Below, in pieces: positions 20,629-30,894 of a DNA stretch of 64,000 nt (position 1 is its first letter; the number at the start of each line of letters is the position of its first letter). The stretch is from Pseudomicrostroma phylloplanum. Its lineage: Eukaryota > Basidiomycota > Exobasidiomycetes > Microstromatales. A model generated the notes under the pieces. That model searched no databases. It was not told the DNA's origin and saw nothing but the letters and a program-made list of their open reading frames with translations. The stretch covers positions 391,109-455,108 of the forward strand of contig BCHS01000017.1 of NCBI GenBank assembly GCA_039545275.1, given 5' to 3'. The translations under genes and the position numbers were made by a program.

Positions 20629-22325
20629 TCACTCCTCGTCTTCAGCGAGACTCATCTCCATTGCCCTCCGCAGCTCTTCCCTCTCCTCCTGCGTCAATCC
20701 ATCCATCCCTTCCAGCTCTCCCCCCTCTTCTCCGTCTTCCGCTGCCGCTTCCTCTTCGTCGCGCTGTAGAGCCCTCTCGGCAGGCTGCAGCTCTTGACGC
20801 GGGGAAAGCTGTGAGGCGCCAGTGGCATTCATATCCTCAGAGGGCAGAAGGGCGTCCAGATCTCCGTCCCCTCCTTGCTCTAAGGCAGCCTTTTGGCGCT
20901 CGATCGTCTGTGCTTGAGCTTGCAGACGAGCGTCAGTCTGACGACTCTGTTCTGCGTCACCTGACTGACCGCCATTCGGAGCTCCGTTTGTAGCGTTGCT
21001 CCCGCCTGTAGGCGCCTCCAGTAGCGCAAGCTCCTCCTCATTGAGATCAAATCCCTCTTCAGAGAGATCGCCGAACTCGTCCGGCGGCGGCGGTTCGGGT
21101 TGTGCTTTGCTCCCTCCATTAGCAGGACGCCCAACGAACCCACCCGGCCCATCATCTCCGCCTAAGCCGGCAAGCGCTTCTTGCGCGTCCAAGTCTTCTT
21201 CTTCTGCCGCTGTGAGAGAAGCGTCGCCTCCACCCTCTTCCTCTAGGCGGGCAGCTTTGCGCTCCCGGTAGGTGCGCCTTTCGTCTGTCCGGAATCTGTG
21301 AAAATCGGAGAGGCAGTAGCAAGCCAGGTGAGCCTCCGGGCTGTAAGCTGTGGGCGGAGCGGCGCAGAATTCCGACTCACGGAGTAGTGAAGGCTTCTCT
21401 CAGTCGCTTGATCTTAATCTCGCCCATGCCTGGGATGTCTGACAAATCATCCGCGGTGGCTTGGGAGATATTGCGAATGGACTGCCAAGAAGCAATTAGC
21501 AGCAGCAGCCGCAACAGGAGTTAGTGGTTTGAGCCAACGTGAAACGATAATGAGGCCAGCTGGGCTCGTCCCACTCACCCCGAATCTCGACATGAGAGCG
21601 GTCGCGTCCGTCTTGTTGACCCCAGTGGGCTGGGTGAGTACATCGCTCATCCTCTCCCTCTGCGTCTCCTTCATCCTACCCCTGATCATCTCCGCTCCCT
21701 TGAATTCGCACATCTTGTACTTTTCAAGCCACTGCGCTGCCTCCTGTGGTGTCCAGGCGAGCAACAAAGTGAGGTTGTTTACCAGTGAAATCTTGGTCAA
21801 TTCTCTGATGGCAGGCTCGGAGCTGGAGGCATCTACGTCGTGCTGCAGGATGAGGAGACGATGCGAGTACATGCCGCCGATGGCTTTGATCCTCTGATGG
21901 ATATACTCGGGATGTAAGCGATGGTACTTAAGCTGGAGAAAGAGGGCACAGGTGGACTGTGCGATGTGGTAGTCTGGCGCAATCTCGGCGTGCTCCCAGC
22001 GTTGGTGGGTGAGCTCCTTGAGTAGAGGGTTGCCCTTTTGCTGTGGGTGGGCGAGGATGGAGGAGCCCGAGCCCACGGAGGAGACGATCTTGGGTGCAAT
22101 GGGACGTGAGGAGGGGCCAGCAGCGGCGCCATTGTTGTTGCTGCTGGTAGACGCGGCAGTGGTGAGCTGAGCGCCATTCTGTATTGCTGGACCCTGAGCG
22201 GGAGGGGCGGCTGTAGTGGGAGTGGCAGCAGTGGCTGGAGCAGGAGCAGCCTTATTGGTTGGCTTTGGCTGCACTACCTTTGGTCGAGGGACTCGCACAG
22301 CCGCAGCGCCATTGTTGTCCGCCAT
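20629..22325 (-). CDS. RAD10: DNA repair protein ERCC1/Rad10 with long C-terminal extension
   Basis: Three exons: 22325-21579, 21481-21381, 21295-20629, giving 504 residues. Residues 1-97 are Ala/Pro-rich and disordered. The central ERCC1 domain (about 98-205) has NPLLKELTHQRWEHAEIAPDY, split here as NPLLKELTHQRW and IAPDYHIAQSTCALFLQLKYH, plus HPEYIHQRI and LLLAWTPQEAAQWLEKYK. The helix-hairpin-helix pair (about 225-283) has VNKTDATALMSRFG and LSDIPGMGEIKIKRLREAF. ERCC1 is the non-catalytic partner of XPF/Rad1 that cuts 5' of damage in nucleotide excision repair. Unlike the human protein, which ends after the hairpin domain, this one runs on for 220 acidic residues and ends with REELRRAMEMSLAEDEE, a good fit to a ubiquitin-interacting motif. 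The start is the MADNN Met; an upstream in-frame ATG exists at 22439. Confidence 0.9.
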
Positions 22326-22637
22326 GGTCTGCACTGCACTCCACGCGGGTGAGGGGTACTGGGAAGGATTGATGGTGTGGAGAGGTGGGTATGAGCGGAA
22401 GCGAGCAGTCCGTGGACCGGAACGGAAGGATGAGCACATGGCGAATCGGATGCGCGCGATCGTCTGGTCTCCGCCCGGAGATTGAGATTGAGCCGGCGGG
22501 GCGTCGCCTCGGTCTCACGCTCTGCCTCGGCCGAACCACTTGGCGCCGCTAATTCCAATTGCTCAAGGCGACCCTGACCTCGTGACCGTTGCACCACATC
22601 CACCATCCTCTACCACATCCTCATCCTCACCCTCATC
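22326..22637. promoter_or_regulatory. divergent promoter, ERCC1 / carboxypeptidase-like
   Basis: 312 bases between divergent starts. No TATA box is evident. A CACCATC/CATCC-rich pyrimidine run (22590-22636) sits just before the plus-strand ATG and may be leader sequence. Confidence 0.5.
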
Positions 22638-24510
22638 ATGGCGCCCCGGTCGCATCGCCGCTCTGCCGCCTCGTCGTCCACTGCCTCGTCGTCTGCATCG
22701 ACGCAGCGCAAGGCAGCACTCCTCGCAGGTCTCTTCTGCCTGACCCGTATCTGCACTGCTTCCCCTCACAATGAACAGCAACAGCAGCAAGTCGCCTTCA
22801 ATGCTGACCATATACAGACACCAGCCGCAGAGTACAGCGATGATGTCAGTCTTGCGGGTCAGGATCTCACTTCCTCGATCTACCCCTCCTCCGCGTCTTC
22901 CTCGAGCTCATCGGTGAATCTTCATCGCCTGTGCATCCCCTCCTCACACTCCTCGTATTGGACTACCTCGGTCCTTCCCGCCCTCGAGGCGCTCGCATCT
23001 CGACACTCAAATCTGCCCCTGGACATCTGGAGATATCCATACAGGAGGTCTGTAGCCCGCCGACCCGCCTATGAGCTGGAGGAGCAGGAGGAATGCATCG
23101 ACTTCACCTACCCCAGCTCCGTTGTGGCCCAAGAAGATATCGAGAACATCGAACGCTTTCTGCCACAGGAGGCAGAGCTCCGCTGGCAGCTCCTGGCTGA
23201 CGATAAAGAGCTGACAAGGAGAGTTCATAGGCAGAAGAGACAGAGTCTGTCTGCAGAAGCCACAAAAGCAATCAAGAAGGCGGAGGAGGAAGAAAAGGAT
23301 ATCGCCATTGCAGGACGCAAGACGAGGAAGAGCAAAGGGAGAAAAGACAAGAGTGGACGCAAAGACAAAGAGACGAAGATTGTGGACGACCACTTCCACA
23401 ATGGTTACCATGCGCTGGAAAAGTGAGTATGCGGCTCCCGCTGAAACGCACTAAGGCGGACGACCTTGTGTAGCGAGAGATACTGACGCCTTACTCCTCG
23501 CCCATCTCCCAGCATCACCGCCTTCCTATCGTACCAAGCCTCCCAAAGACCTCAGGTCATCGAGCTCGTGGACATGGGCCTGACATATGAGAACAGAACC
23601 ATCCAGGCAGTGAGGTTGGGCAAGAAGTTCGGTCGTCATGGACAGCCAAAGAAGGAGATCGTCATCACCGCTGGGAGCCATGGTCGAGAGGTGAGTACAC
23701 GGAAGGGCAGCGCTCTCGAATTGTCTGTGGCTGATGTCATCAACGCTGCGCTTTCTCCTTTGCGCTTCTCAGTGGGTGACTACGTCTACCTCCCTCTACC
23801 TCCTCTCGGCGCTGCTCGAGCCCTCCTCCGAACCCCTCCTCGAGACCTTCTCAGTGCTGATCATCCCCACGCTCAACCCAGACGGCTACGCCTACACCTG
23901 GACTGCAGACCGCTTCTTCCGCAAAAATCGCCAATTGGTTTCAGAGCATCGCGACTGGCTAGGCCGCAAGTGCTACGGAATGGATATCGCCCGCTCCTTT
24001 CCCACGAACTTCAGAGCTGCTCAACCCGGCTCCTGCGGACCCACGTATGCCGGAACGGCACCCCTCCAGTCTGCCGAGAGCCAGGCACTAGCCTCGTACC
24101 TTCGCAACGAGACGAACGAGGTCATTGCGTATGTGGACCTACACTCCTATGGGCAACTCCTCCTCTACCCCTGGATGTCCTGCCGTCCTTCCTCGGGCGA
24201 CGGACCAGACATGCCCGACGAGGAGGACCTCTCCGAGCTCGCCCTCGGCGCAGCCCGTGAGGGGCGCTACGCCCACAATAAAGCCTACCGCGCTGGGCGG
24301 GGCTGCCAGACCATGTACAGTCAAGACGGCTCTTCGGTTGATTTCGCCCACGAAGAAGCGGGCATAAAGTGGAGTTTCGAGGTGGAGTTGAGGGATGAGG
24401 GCAGCTATGGATTCACTTTGCCGCCGGAGATGATTAGGCCTACGGGAGAGGAGAGCTGGAGGATGATCAGGTACCTGATGCGCTTTGTCAAGGAGAAGGA
24501 GAAGCTCTAG
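22638..24510 (+). CDS. secreted M14 metallocarboxypeptidase-like protein (ECM14-related)
   Basis: Three exons: 22638-23422, 23513-23690, 23773-24510, giving 566 residues. An N-terminal hydrophobic run after basic residues (RKAALLAGLFCLTRICTAS) is a probable signal sequence. The pro-region (about 90-255) includes a Lys-rich insert (KSKGRKDKSGRKDK). The M14 domain follows with zinc ligands in GSHGREW (His and Glu), SVLIIPTLNPDGYAYTW, the DRFFRKNR stretch, and the third ligand in VDLHSYGQLLLYPW. The overall layout resembles fungal Ecm14, which is thought inactive because a Lys replaces the catalytic Glu. Here that position reads VELRDEGSYGF, so the Glu is present. The Asn-Arg pair of active enzymes is altered (GMDIARSF). 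It may therefore be active with changed specificity. The Cys residues in the domain would form disulfides in the secretory pathway. Confidence 0.87.
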
Positions 24511-24859
24511 GCGGCACGAGGTAGGTGTGGCACTTTGCGGACAACAACAGAATACGAGGAGGAAAATGAAAGGGGCCTCATTGGGGGCGAAAGGTCTGGA
24601 CCGGTTTGCTTATCCATCCATGTCACTGATATGCTCGTCGTCACCACGTTGCTTTCACATTGCGCTTCTAATTGGATTCGTTTGCCCCTCACTGCCGTAC
24701 CAGATGTGCCCCGACTATCGACAACTTCTAGTGGTGATTCTGACGACGAAAATGGCAGCGTTTGGGTTCCCACACATCTTGGCGCTTCGAAGAAGACATG
24801 TCATCATCGCCTCTCCCCACTCGGCCCCCCCTTTCCCCACATCCCACACCCCCAGGGCC
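24511..24859. other. intergenic stretch between convergent genes
   Basis: 349 bases between the stops of the carboxypeptidase-like gene and URC1; should contain both 3' untranslated regions. No gene seen. Confidence 0.5.
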
Positions 24860-26966
24860 TCAGTGCTCAATATCCTCCCACCCCCTCCCAATCGTCCTTT
24901 TCAAATCCTCCTCCGTAACCGGTCCCGCTTTACCACTATAATACCCCATTGCAATCTTTGCTTGAATCTCAACTTGACTGTCCGTTGGGATTAGCTCGGC
25001 GGGAATCTCGTACCGACGGCCGACGGAGATGCCAGAGGAGATGATGGCGTTGTATTTCATGTCGCTCATGGAGATGAGGTTGTCGATCTGTTCATGGGGA
25101 GAGGAGGAGCGGGAGGAGGTGAGATGGTCGTTAGAGTTGCGTTGTACGGGACATATAGAAGCAGTTCCTCCCTCGCCTGCACTGACCTTTGTGATCCCCA
25201 GCCAGTTGAGCACATCAGGCATCAGCGCCTGGAATCGTGCATCCTTCAAGCCCGCTACTCCTTCCGTCCGCTTAAAGTAGGTGCTAGCACTATCGATTCC
25301 TCGCTTGCGGGCATTGTAAACCAGGTACTTGGTCACTTCGCCTAGAGCGCGACCCTCCTTGCGGAAATAGACGATACAGCCCACCCCGCCTCGTTGAGCG
25401 CATTTGATGCCTTCGAGGATGCCGTACACTAGGTAGGGACGGCAGGTGCTGTGAGAAGAGGGGCCGAGTGGGGAAGCAGGAATCAGCAAAAGTATTTTTT
25501 CGTTGTGAGCTCGCACAAACACTTACCAGATGTCGCTTCCAAAAGTGTCGGAGCCGCTATCGACAAGAAGGGGAGGGGATCATCTGATCAGCCAGTGTCG
25601 CTCTCGATCCGACTTGTCCTCCCTGCTCTACTCACTTGCACTCATCGTGCACTCTAACAGTGACCTCCTTCGTAGGGTCTCGGAGGTACTCTGGAGGCCC
25701 GAAAATGTAGACGGTCAGTCCATTGATGGGAGGTAGGAAGACCTTGAGGTCGTGCCTGGTGAGGAGCTCGGGGTATGATCCGCCTGAGTCTTCGAACAGG
25801 GCCCGGCGGAGCAGACCTTCCGGTACGCCGAGACGCTCTGCTACGCCAGGTAGGTACCTGCAAGGAGTAAGAGGTGAAAAGACGAAGGGTCAGCAGCTAT
25901 TCAAGAATACCCCATCGCTCTCTGCCATCTGTTCTGTTGCTCACCAAACGGGCTCAACGGCGGCCTTTGAGGTGTTGATCTCCACTCCGGGATCCGTGCT
26001 GGGGTCCTGACCAGGCAGGTGTGTCGAAGGCACAACGATCTTTCCATCTACATGCAGATTGCCAAGCAGGATCGCCTGGTCCAACTCTGGCATCTTGATA
26101 TGCGCCCTAGTCATGGCAATCGTCGGTCTCACGTCCACTCCAGCATCAAATTCGCTCTTGAAGAGCTGAGGAGCGAGATGACCCCAAGGGTCGAGGGAGA
26201 CGATCTTTCCCTTGTCGAACCAGGTAGGGTTGGGGGGAATGTCAAAGGAGGGTTCGGTGTTGGTGAAGTCTGGGCGATGGTTGGGGTCGAGCTGACCCAT
26301 GGCGGTTGCGAGGGCGCGGTAGATGGAGTAGGAGCCACCGTAGGCGCCGAGGGCGTTGCGGATCTTGATGCTAATGGGCGGGAGAGTGCGATCAATAGAA
26401 TAAGCTAGGATGAGTACGATGCTGCTATCATACTCCCTCTGCGGCTTGGACTCACCTGTTGGGATGCCTAGAAGCGACTACAGGTCCTCTGGTCTTCCAA
26501 TCCTTGGCCGCCCACTCCATTGGCAATGGTCGTATCCCCGGCTGACCAGGGTGAGTGGTAAGGATGACCCTCTGAGGATAGATGGACGCCACTACTGGGT
26601 TGGGCGTGACACTACCTGCAGCTGGTGGCGGAATCTCGCCGGAGATGGGTGGGATACTGCTGCTCAGTGCTAGCCCCAGTCGAGGGGAGGTGGGCTCGAG
26701 GGCATTGGGAGAGGTGACTGGGGTGAGGCCAGAGGAGGAGTACCTTCGGTTGTGCGAAGATGACGAAGCGGTGAGATTGTCGAGCTGTACGGAAGCGAGG
26801 GCAGTGCAGTGCAATACCATGGTATCAGATCAGGGGAGGCTATCTCTCTCGGCGTATCAGTGCGGCTATCTCTCACCTTTGCCTCGAGTTGATCATTCTT
26901 GAGGCGCAGTGCCTGTAGCTCACGAAGGATGCCCTCGAGCACATTCGTGTCGCCATTGAGTGTCAT
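24860..26966 (-). CDS. URC1: URC1, GTP cyclohydrolase II-like protein of uracil catabolism
   Basis: Seven exons: 26966-26877, 26784-26456, 26370-25945, 25857-25636, 25556-25527, 25448-25187, 25087-24860, giving 528 residues. The first exon encodes a short coiled coil (ILRELQALRLKNDQLEAK) ahead of the usual URC1 start. The body carries the URC1 blocks GAYGGSYSIYRALA and HRPDFTNTEPSFDIPPNP, then the cyclohydrolase II-like core: zinc cysteines in VHDEC, DIC and TCRPYL, and GGVGCIVYFRKEGRALGE. In yeasts that use uracil as nitrogen source, Urc1 acts in the URC pathway; the exact reaction is not firmly settled. Exon 5 is only 30 bases and encodes the loop GSDTFGSDI between the cysteines. The last intron (99 bases) has no in-frame stop. 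It is divergent from the RPEL gene. Confidence 0.9.
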
Positions 26967-27281
26967 GGTAGGACGTTTCTATCAGTAGCGTATCAGTTGA
27001 TGGTGGTGGTGAGGAGTCTTGGGGACGAGGAGACTGTCGTGGTGCGGATGCGGTTACGTGGATGTTTGGCCCCTCGCTCGGGGAGATTAGCAGGAGCGCA
27101 CGGCCCTTGACTCGCCTGGCTACACACGGACCCACGGCATGCCGCACGACGGACCGGAGACGACCACGTGGCAGCGCGAGGCTGCTCCACACCAACACTC
27201 CGTTGGCCCAGGCGGGAGGAAGCATCACACTACCACTACGCTACTCATCACAGATCACCCACAAACACTCCGCCGCCCGCC
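26967..27281. promoter_or_regulatory. divergent promoter, URC1 / RPEL-repeat gene
   Basis: 315 bases between the two start codons. I see no TATA box or obvious GATA cluster for nitrogen control. Confidence 0.45.
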
Positions 27282-28127
27282 ATGTCTGAGCCAGCACCCA
27301 CCGTAGATCCAGTCGCTGAGACCATCAGCCCTCACGAGCAAGAGAGGCTCAGGCTAGAGGCGCTCCTACAGAACAGACCAGATCAGAAGGAGCTGCAGGT
27401 GAGGAGACACCTGCGACACAGAGCGAGAGACATTCCGTGACTTCTGACCCCCCTCCCTCACTCGCCCGCCCAATTCTCCTCCCTCTTCTCCCCTCCCCTC
27501 ACCCACAGGACAAGAACATCCTCAAAAGCACCTCCCTCGCCCCTTCTCTCCAATCCACAACCGCCCAACTCCAAAAAGCCCAACTGGAAAACCGACTTGA
27601 ATCTAAACTCGAATCACGTCCAGACCGGGAAGAGCTAGAGCGTATTGGGATCTTGAAGGATGGGAAGGTGGCGCCGGGGTTGCAGGCGAGGCAGGAGGAG
27701 TTGAGAAAGGCGCAATTGGAGGATGCGCTTGAGAAGGAGCTTCAAGCGAGGAGACAGAGGGAGGAGGTGAGTTGTGCGACTCGTGTGGTCAATCTGACTC
27801 ATTCACTGACGCTTCCTTCTGCTACTACCTCTGCTCGGTCGAATAGCTGGAGCGACTCGGCATACTCAAGCCGGGGAATATCGCGCCTGGCTTGCAGGCC
27901 AGGCAGGAGGAACTCAAAAAGGCACAGCTAGAGGATCAGCTCGACAAGGAGATTGCTAGTCGACCAACAAAGGAGCAAGTGAGTACAAGAGAGAGAGAGG
28001 GAAAGGGGAGAGAAGCTGAGTGGGGGGGGATGGTGATTCGAGGAGGGGATGGTGTTGCTGACTGCTGGCTCCTTTGGCATCGTCGTCCCAGCTCGAGGCA
28101 AAGGGTATTCTCAAGGGCGACGCATAG
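27282..28127 (+). CDS. RPEL-repeat protein (probable G-actin binding)
   Basis: Four exons: 27282-27398, 27509-27766, 27847-27978, 28092-28127, giving 180 residues. Four repeats are visible. Repeat 1 has RPDQKEL (32-38) and repeat 2 RPDREEL (76-82), both canonical RPxxxEL. Repeat 3 reads RRQREEL (120-126), losing the proline, and repeat 4 RPTKEQL (164-170), losing the glutamate. Each is followed by ILK, and by APGLQARQEEL-type spacers. RPEL motifs bind monomeric actin in animal MRTF and phosphatase-actin regulators; similar small fungal proteins exist but I know of no established role. Three introns, all phase 0, cut repeats 1, 3 and 4 at the same place. The last exon encodes only 11 residues. 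Very charged, all-helical, with no other domain. Confidence 0.88.
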
Positions 28128-28365
28128 GTGTGAGACTGCACACTGGAGGGGCCGGTCGACGTTTGGGTCGGTCGCTCGACGTCGAGCATTGTCAATTTGG
28201 TTCTCTGGACAGGCAATCTCAGACCTTTCACTTCTCAAAGGACCTCGCTGCGTCAGAGCATATAGTGATTGTGTATATAATTGGAGAGACTACGAGTGGC
28301 AAGAGCAAGCTGCGGAGACCTGCTTGAGGTCAGCTCAGTTTCCCCACCTCCCTACCAATCCAATC
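28128..28365. other. intergenic stretch between convergent genes
   Basis: 238 bases between the RPEL stop and the GTPase stop; 3' ends only. Confidence 0.5.
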
Positions 28366-30894
28366 TCATTCAAGCGTCACCTCCTCCATCTCCCTCCACA
28401 CTCCCCCAGCACCCTTCGCATTCTCCCTATCCCTCTTCTGCATCTTCTTCAACCTCTTCCTCTCCCCTCCCTTTTTACCCCCAGCAAACTCCATATCCTC
28501 CAGCACATCCTCTCTGCGGAGCTTCTTGACGTTTGTGGGGAGGGAGGCTTTATGTTCCAATCGCTCCAGGTAGGCAGGTGGGTCGCTCTTGTGCGGTCGG
28601 GCCTTTTTGACGGCGGAGCGATGGCCGCGCTTCCCTGCTGGGGCGGGCGCAGAGCTATCGGAGGAGAGGGAGGCCTGCTGTTGCTGCTGCTGCTGTTGTT
28701 GTTGCTGGAGGAGAAGATGGGCGGGAATCTTGGAGGCAGACTTGCTCTTGCCGTTGCTCTTGCCGGATGAGGCTAGGCTGGAGAGAGCGTCTGACTCTCG
28801 ATCGCTCTTGCCTCTGCCCTTGCCCTGGCCGGCGGCGGGCCGAGAAGAAGTGGGCATTGCTTCATCGCCATCGCCATCGCCAATCGTACTGGCCTTGTCA
28901 AATGTGGAAGCAAAGCCGCTCAGACGTTTGTTGACTCTTCCTTCGCCCTCTGAATCGTCTTCCTCTTCGCTGGAAAGATCACCGGCATCGCTTGCTCCGT
29001 CATCACTGTCATCTTCATCTGCTTCATCTCCCCTGGCGCGCTTGCCAAGGGAAGAGGAAGTGACGTCTGCAGCCGAGAGGACCTTGTCATGAGCGGCTGA
29101 TCGCGGGGCACCTGCAGGAGAAGCAGTCTTTGAAGGGAGAGCAGCGCCGGCATCCTTTGGGGCTTTGCCGCCGAAGAGCTGTGCGTCGGCCTGGGCAAAG
29201 AGTCCCTCTAGATCAAAGGCCTCCGAGAAGGACGTCATGACCTCGTTGTGCTCCACGGGCGCAGCAGACGGAGCGTCCATCTGCTCGTCTGTCTCGCCTC
29301 CCTCTTTTGCAGCAACAGGCTTGACTACGCTCGTTGTAACACCGCCGCTTGTGCTGCTGATCTTGACACTGGCGGGCGGAGCCTTGTACCAGGCGATCCT
29401 TCCCAAGTTCCAGTCATTGATGACCATCCGAGCAGCTCCGTCAATGTCGGGCTTGCCACCGCGCATCATCTTGCCCTTTGTAAAGGCGAGACGCAGCAGA
29501 AAGTCGGTCACGTCCTCGGGATCGTAGCCGATCGGAGGCGGCCGCTTGCTGGCTTTAGCGGTAGCGGGCGCAGCAGAGCCGTTACCGCTCACGGCTTCAA
29601 CATCCCCTTCGTCCTCGTCAAAGGTGGGGCGGTGGAAGTCGTCCTCGTCTTCCTCGGCGTCGCTGTCATCTTCTTGCTCGTCTTCGTCCATGCCGCTGCG
29701 CCTCATTGATGCAAAGTCCACTGGCTCGTGAGTGCCAGCTTTGGCCGGAGCATCGTCCTCTTGGATCGCACTCGGTCCAGAGACAGGAGCAGGAGCCTCA
29801 ATATGTTGCGACTCCTCTTCTTCCTCTTCCTCGCCATAGAGCGGTGGCAGTTTGTACAGCTTTGTGACCTTGACCGGATCTGCCCGCTTGAGGATCTCCG
29901 CCACAGGCTTGGCAGGGTCCTCGACCAACTCAATCTTGACCGTACCCCTCAGCACATCCTCAATACCATCCACTGCGCCCCTACCGCTGCTCATTGCCAC
30001 TCCAGGGGAATCGATCAGCCGCACCTTCCTGTCCAGCAGGACCGTCTGCAGGTTCTTTGTCTCTCCTGGGCGAGGGGCTACGGAGCATGCTCTGCTCTTG
30101 ACGAGGGAGTTGATGAGGGAACTCTTGCCCACGTTGGGTGGGCCGTAGATGCCCACTGTGAGGGACATGCCTTTGGGCTGAGAGCGAGCGTAGTTCTTTA
30201 GCAGTTGCAACAGGGTGGCCGAGGAGGAGGCTTCGAGAGAAGAGGAAGAGGCAGCCGTCGTCTGAATCTTCCTCGACGCTCTGCCAGAAGAAGAGAGGGT
30301 GGATGTGCTCTTGAAGGCCAGAGTGGGGTAGGACTGTCGCAGGTACACGAGCCACTTCTGCAACACCTCCTTTGGCACCAGATCGATCTTTGTGAGGATT
30401 AAAAGGAGCTTCTTGTCTGGGTGGCCAGCAAGGAGGTTCTCGGTGTGGCTGGAGCGGGAGCCCATAGGGTCTCTTGCGTCGAGAACTTGGATGAGAACAT
30501 CGGATTGGGTCACCAGCGAGCGCAAGTGGTGGGCGTAGGCACGGAGGGACGAGTCCTTGTTGGTTCCGTGGATGTTGGAGTGGGTGAGGTGCGAGTAGGG
30601 AGAGAAGGGCAGAGATGAGCTCGAGGCGTCGGCCTCGTCATCATCGAGTATATCCGCCGAGGAAGAGGTCATGGAGAGGAGGATATCATTGTGAGTACTG
30701 CTGCCATTGATCTCCTTGGCCTTGCCTTTGCTGCTCGGGCTCGCAGCGCCATTGGACGATGGAGCGGGAGAAGTGGGGGATGCGGCGGCGGCCTGCTGCT
30801 GTGCCTGCTTGCGATGCTTGAAGAAGGCGGCTGGACCAGTGTCCTGCTTCTTTTTGATGCCTCGAGACGGCGGCAGCTGCGTCTTGCGGCCCAT
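28366..30894 (-). CDS. nucleolar GTPase, nucleostemin/Grn1/Nug1 type
   Basis: Single exon, 842 residues, starting at the first true ATG of the frame (MGRKTQLPPSRGIKKK). It is a circularly permuted GTPase: LIQVLDARDPMGSRS and the G4 motif TKIDLV come before G1 (GPPNVGKSSLINSL), the PGETKN segment and G3 (DSPG). After the G domain come the family blocks DVTDFLLRLAFTKGKMMRGG and INDWNLGRIAWYKAPP. These match the nucleostemin family, which acts in assembly and export of the 60S ribosomal subunit in the nucleolus. Several acidic inserts and a pure glutamine run of about 12 (encoded by mixed CAG/CAA) lie in the second half. The C-terminus is basic (GGERKRLKKMQKRDREN), as expected for nucleolar targeting. 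Compared with family members it is long because of these low-complexity inserts. Confidence 0.92.
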   Translation of the reverse strand: MGRKTQLPPSRGIKKKQDTGPAAFFKHRKQAQQQAAAASPTSPAPSSNGAASPSSKGKAKEINGSSTHNDILLSMTSSSADILDDDEADASSSSLPFSPYSHLTHSNIHGTNKDSSLRAYAHHLRSLVTQSDVLIQVLDARDPMGSRSSHTENLLAGHPDKKLLLILTKIDLVPKEVLQKWLVYLRQSYPTLAFKSTSTLSSSGRASRKIQTTAASSSSLEASSSATLLQLLKNYARSQPKGMSLTVGIYGPPNVGKSSLINSLVKSRACSVAPRPGETKNLQTVLLDRKVRLIDSPGVAMSSGRGAVDGIEDVLRGTVKIELVEDPAKPVAEILKRADPVKVTKLYKLPPLYGEEEEEEESQHIEAPAPVSGPSAIQEDDAPAKAGTHEPVDFASMRRSGMDEDEQEDDSDAEEDEDDFHRPTFDEDEGDVEAVSGNGSAAPATAKASKRPPPIGYDPEDVTDFLLRLAFTKGKMMRGGKPDIDGAARMVINDWNLGRIAWYKAPPASVKISSTSGGVTTSVVKPVAAKEGGETDEQMDAPSAAPVEHNEVMTSFSEAFDLEGLFAQADAQLFGGKAPKDAGAALPSKTASPAGAPRSAAHDKVLSAADVTSSSLGKRARGDEADEDDSDDGASDAGDLSSEEEDDSEGEGRVNKRLSGFASTFDKASTIGDGDGDEAMPTSSRPAAGQGKGRGKSDRESDALSSLASSGKSNGKSKSASKIPAHLLLQQQQQQQQQQQASLSSDSSAPAPAGKRGHRSAVKKARPHKSDPPAYLERLEHKASLPTNVKKLRREDVLEDMEFAGGKKGGERKRLKKMQKRDRENAKGAGGVWREMEEVTLE

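Noticed and set aside
20629..21192. Stand-alone small gene with a UIM-like end
   Set aside because: No ATG opens this frame; it begins inside an exon that splices in frame to the ERCC1 hairpin exon.
28680..28712. Polyglutamine run as a sign of a separate gene or repeat disease-type locus
   Set aside because: It is an in-frame, mixed-codon tract inside the GTPase, typical of fungal low-complexity inserts.
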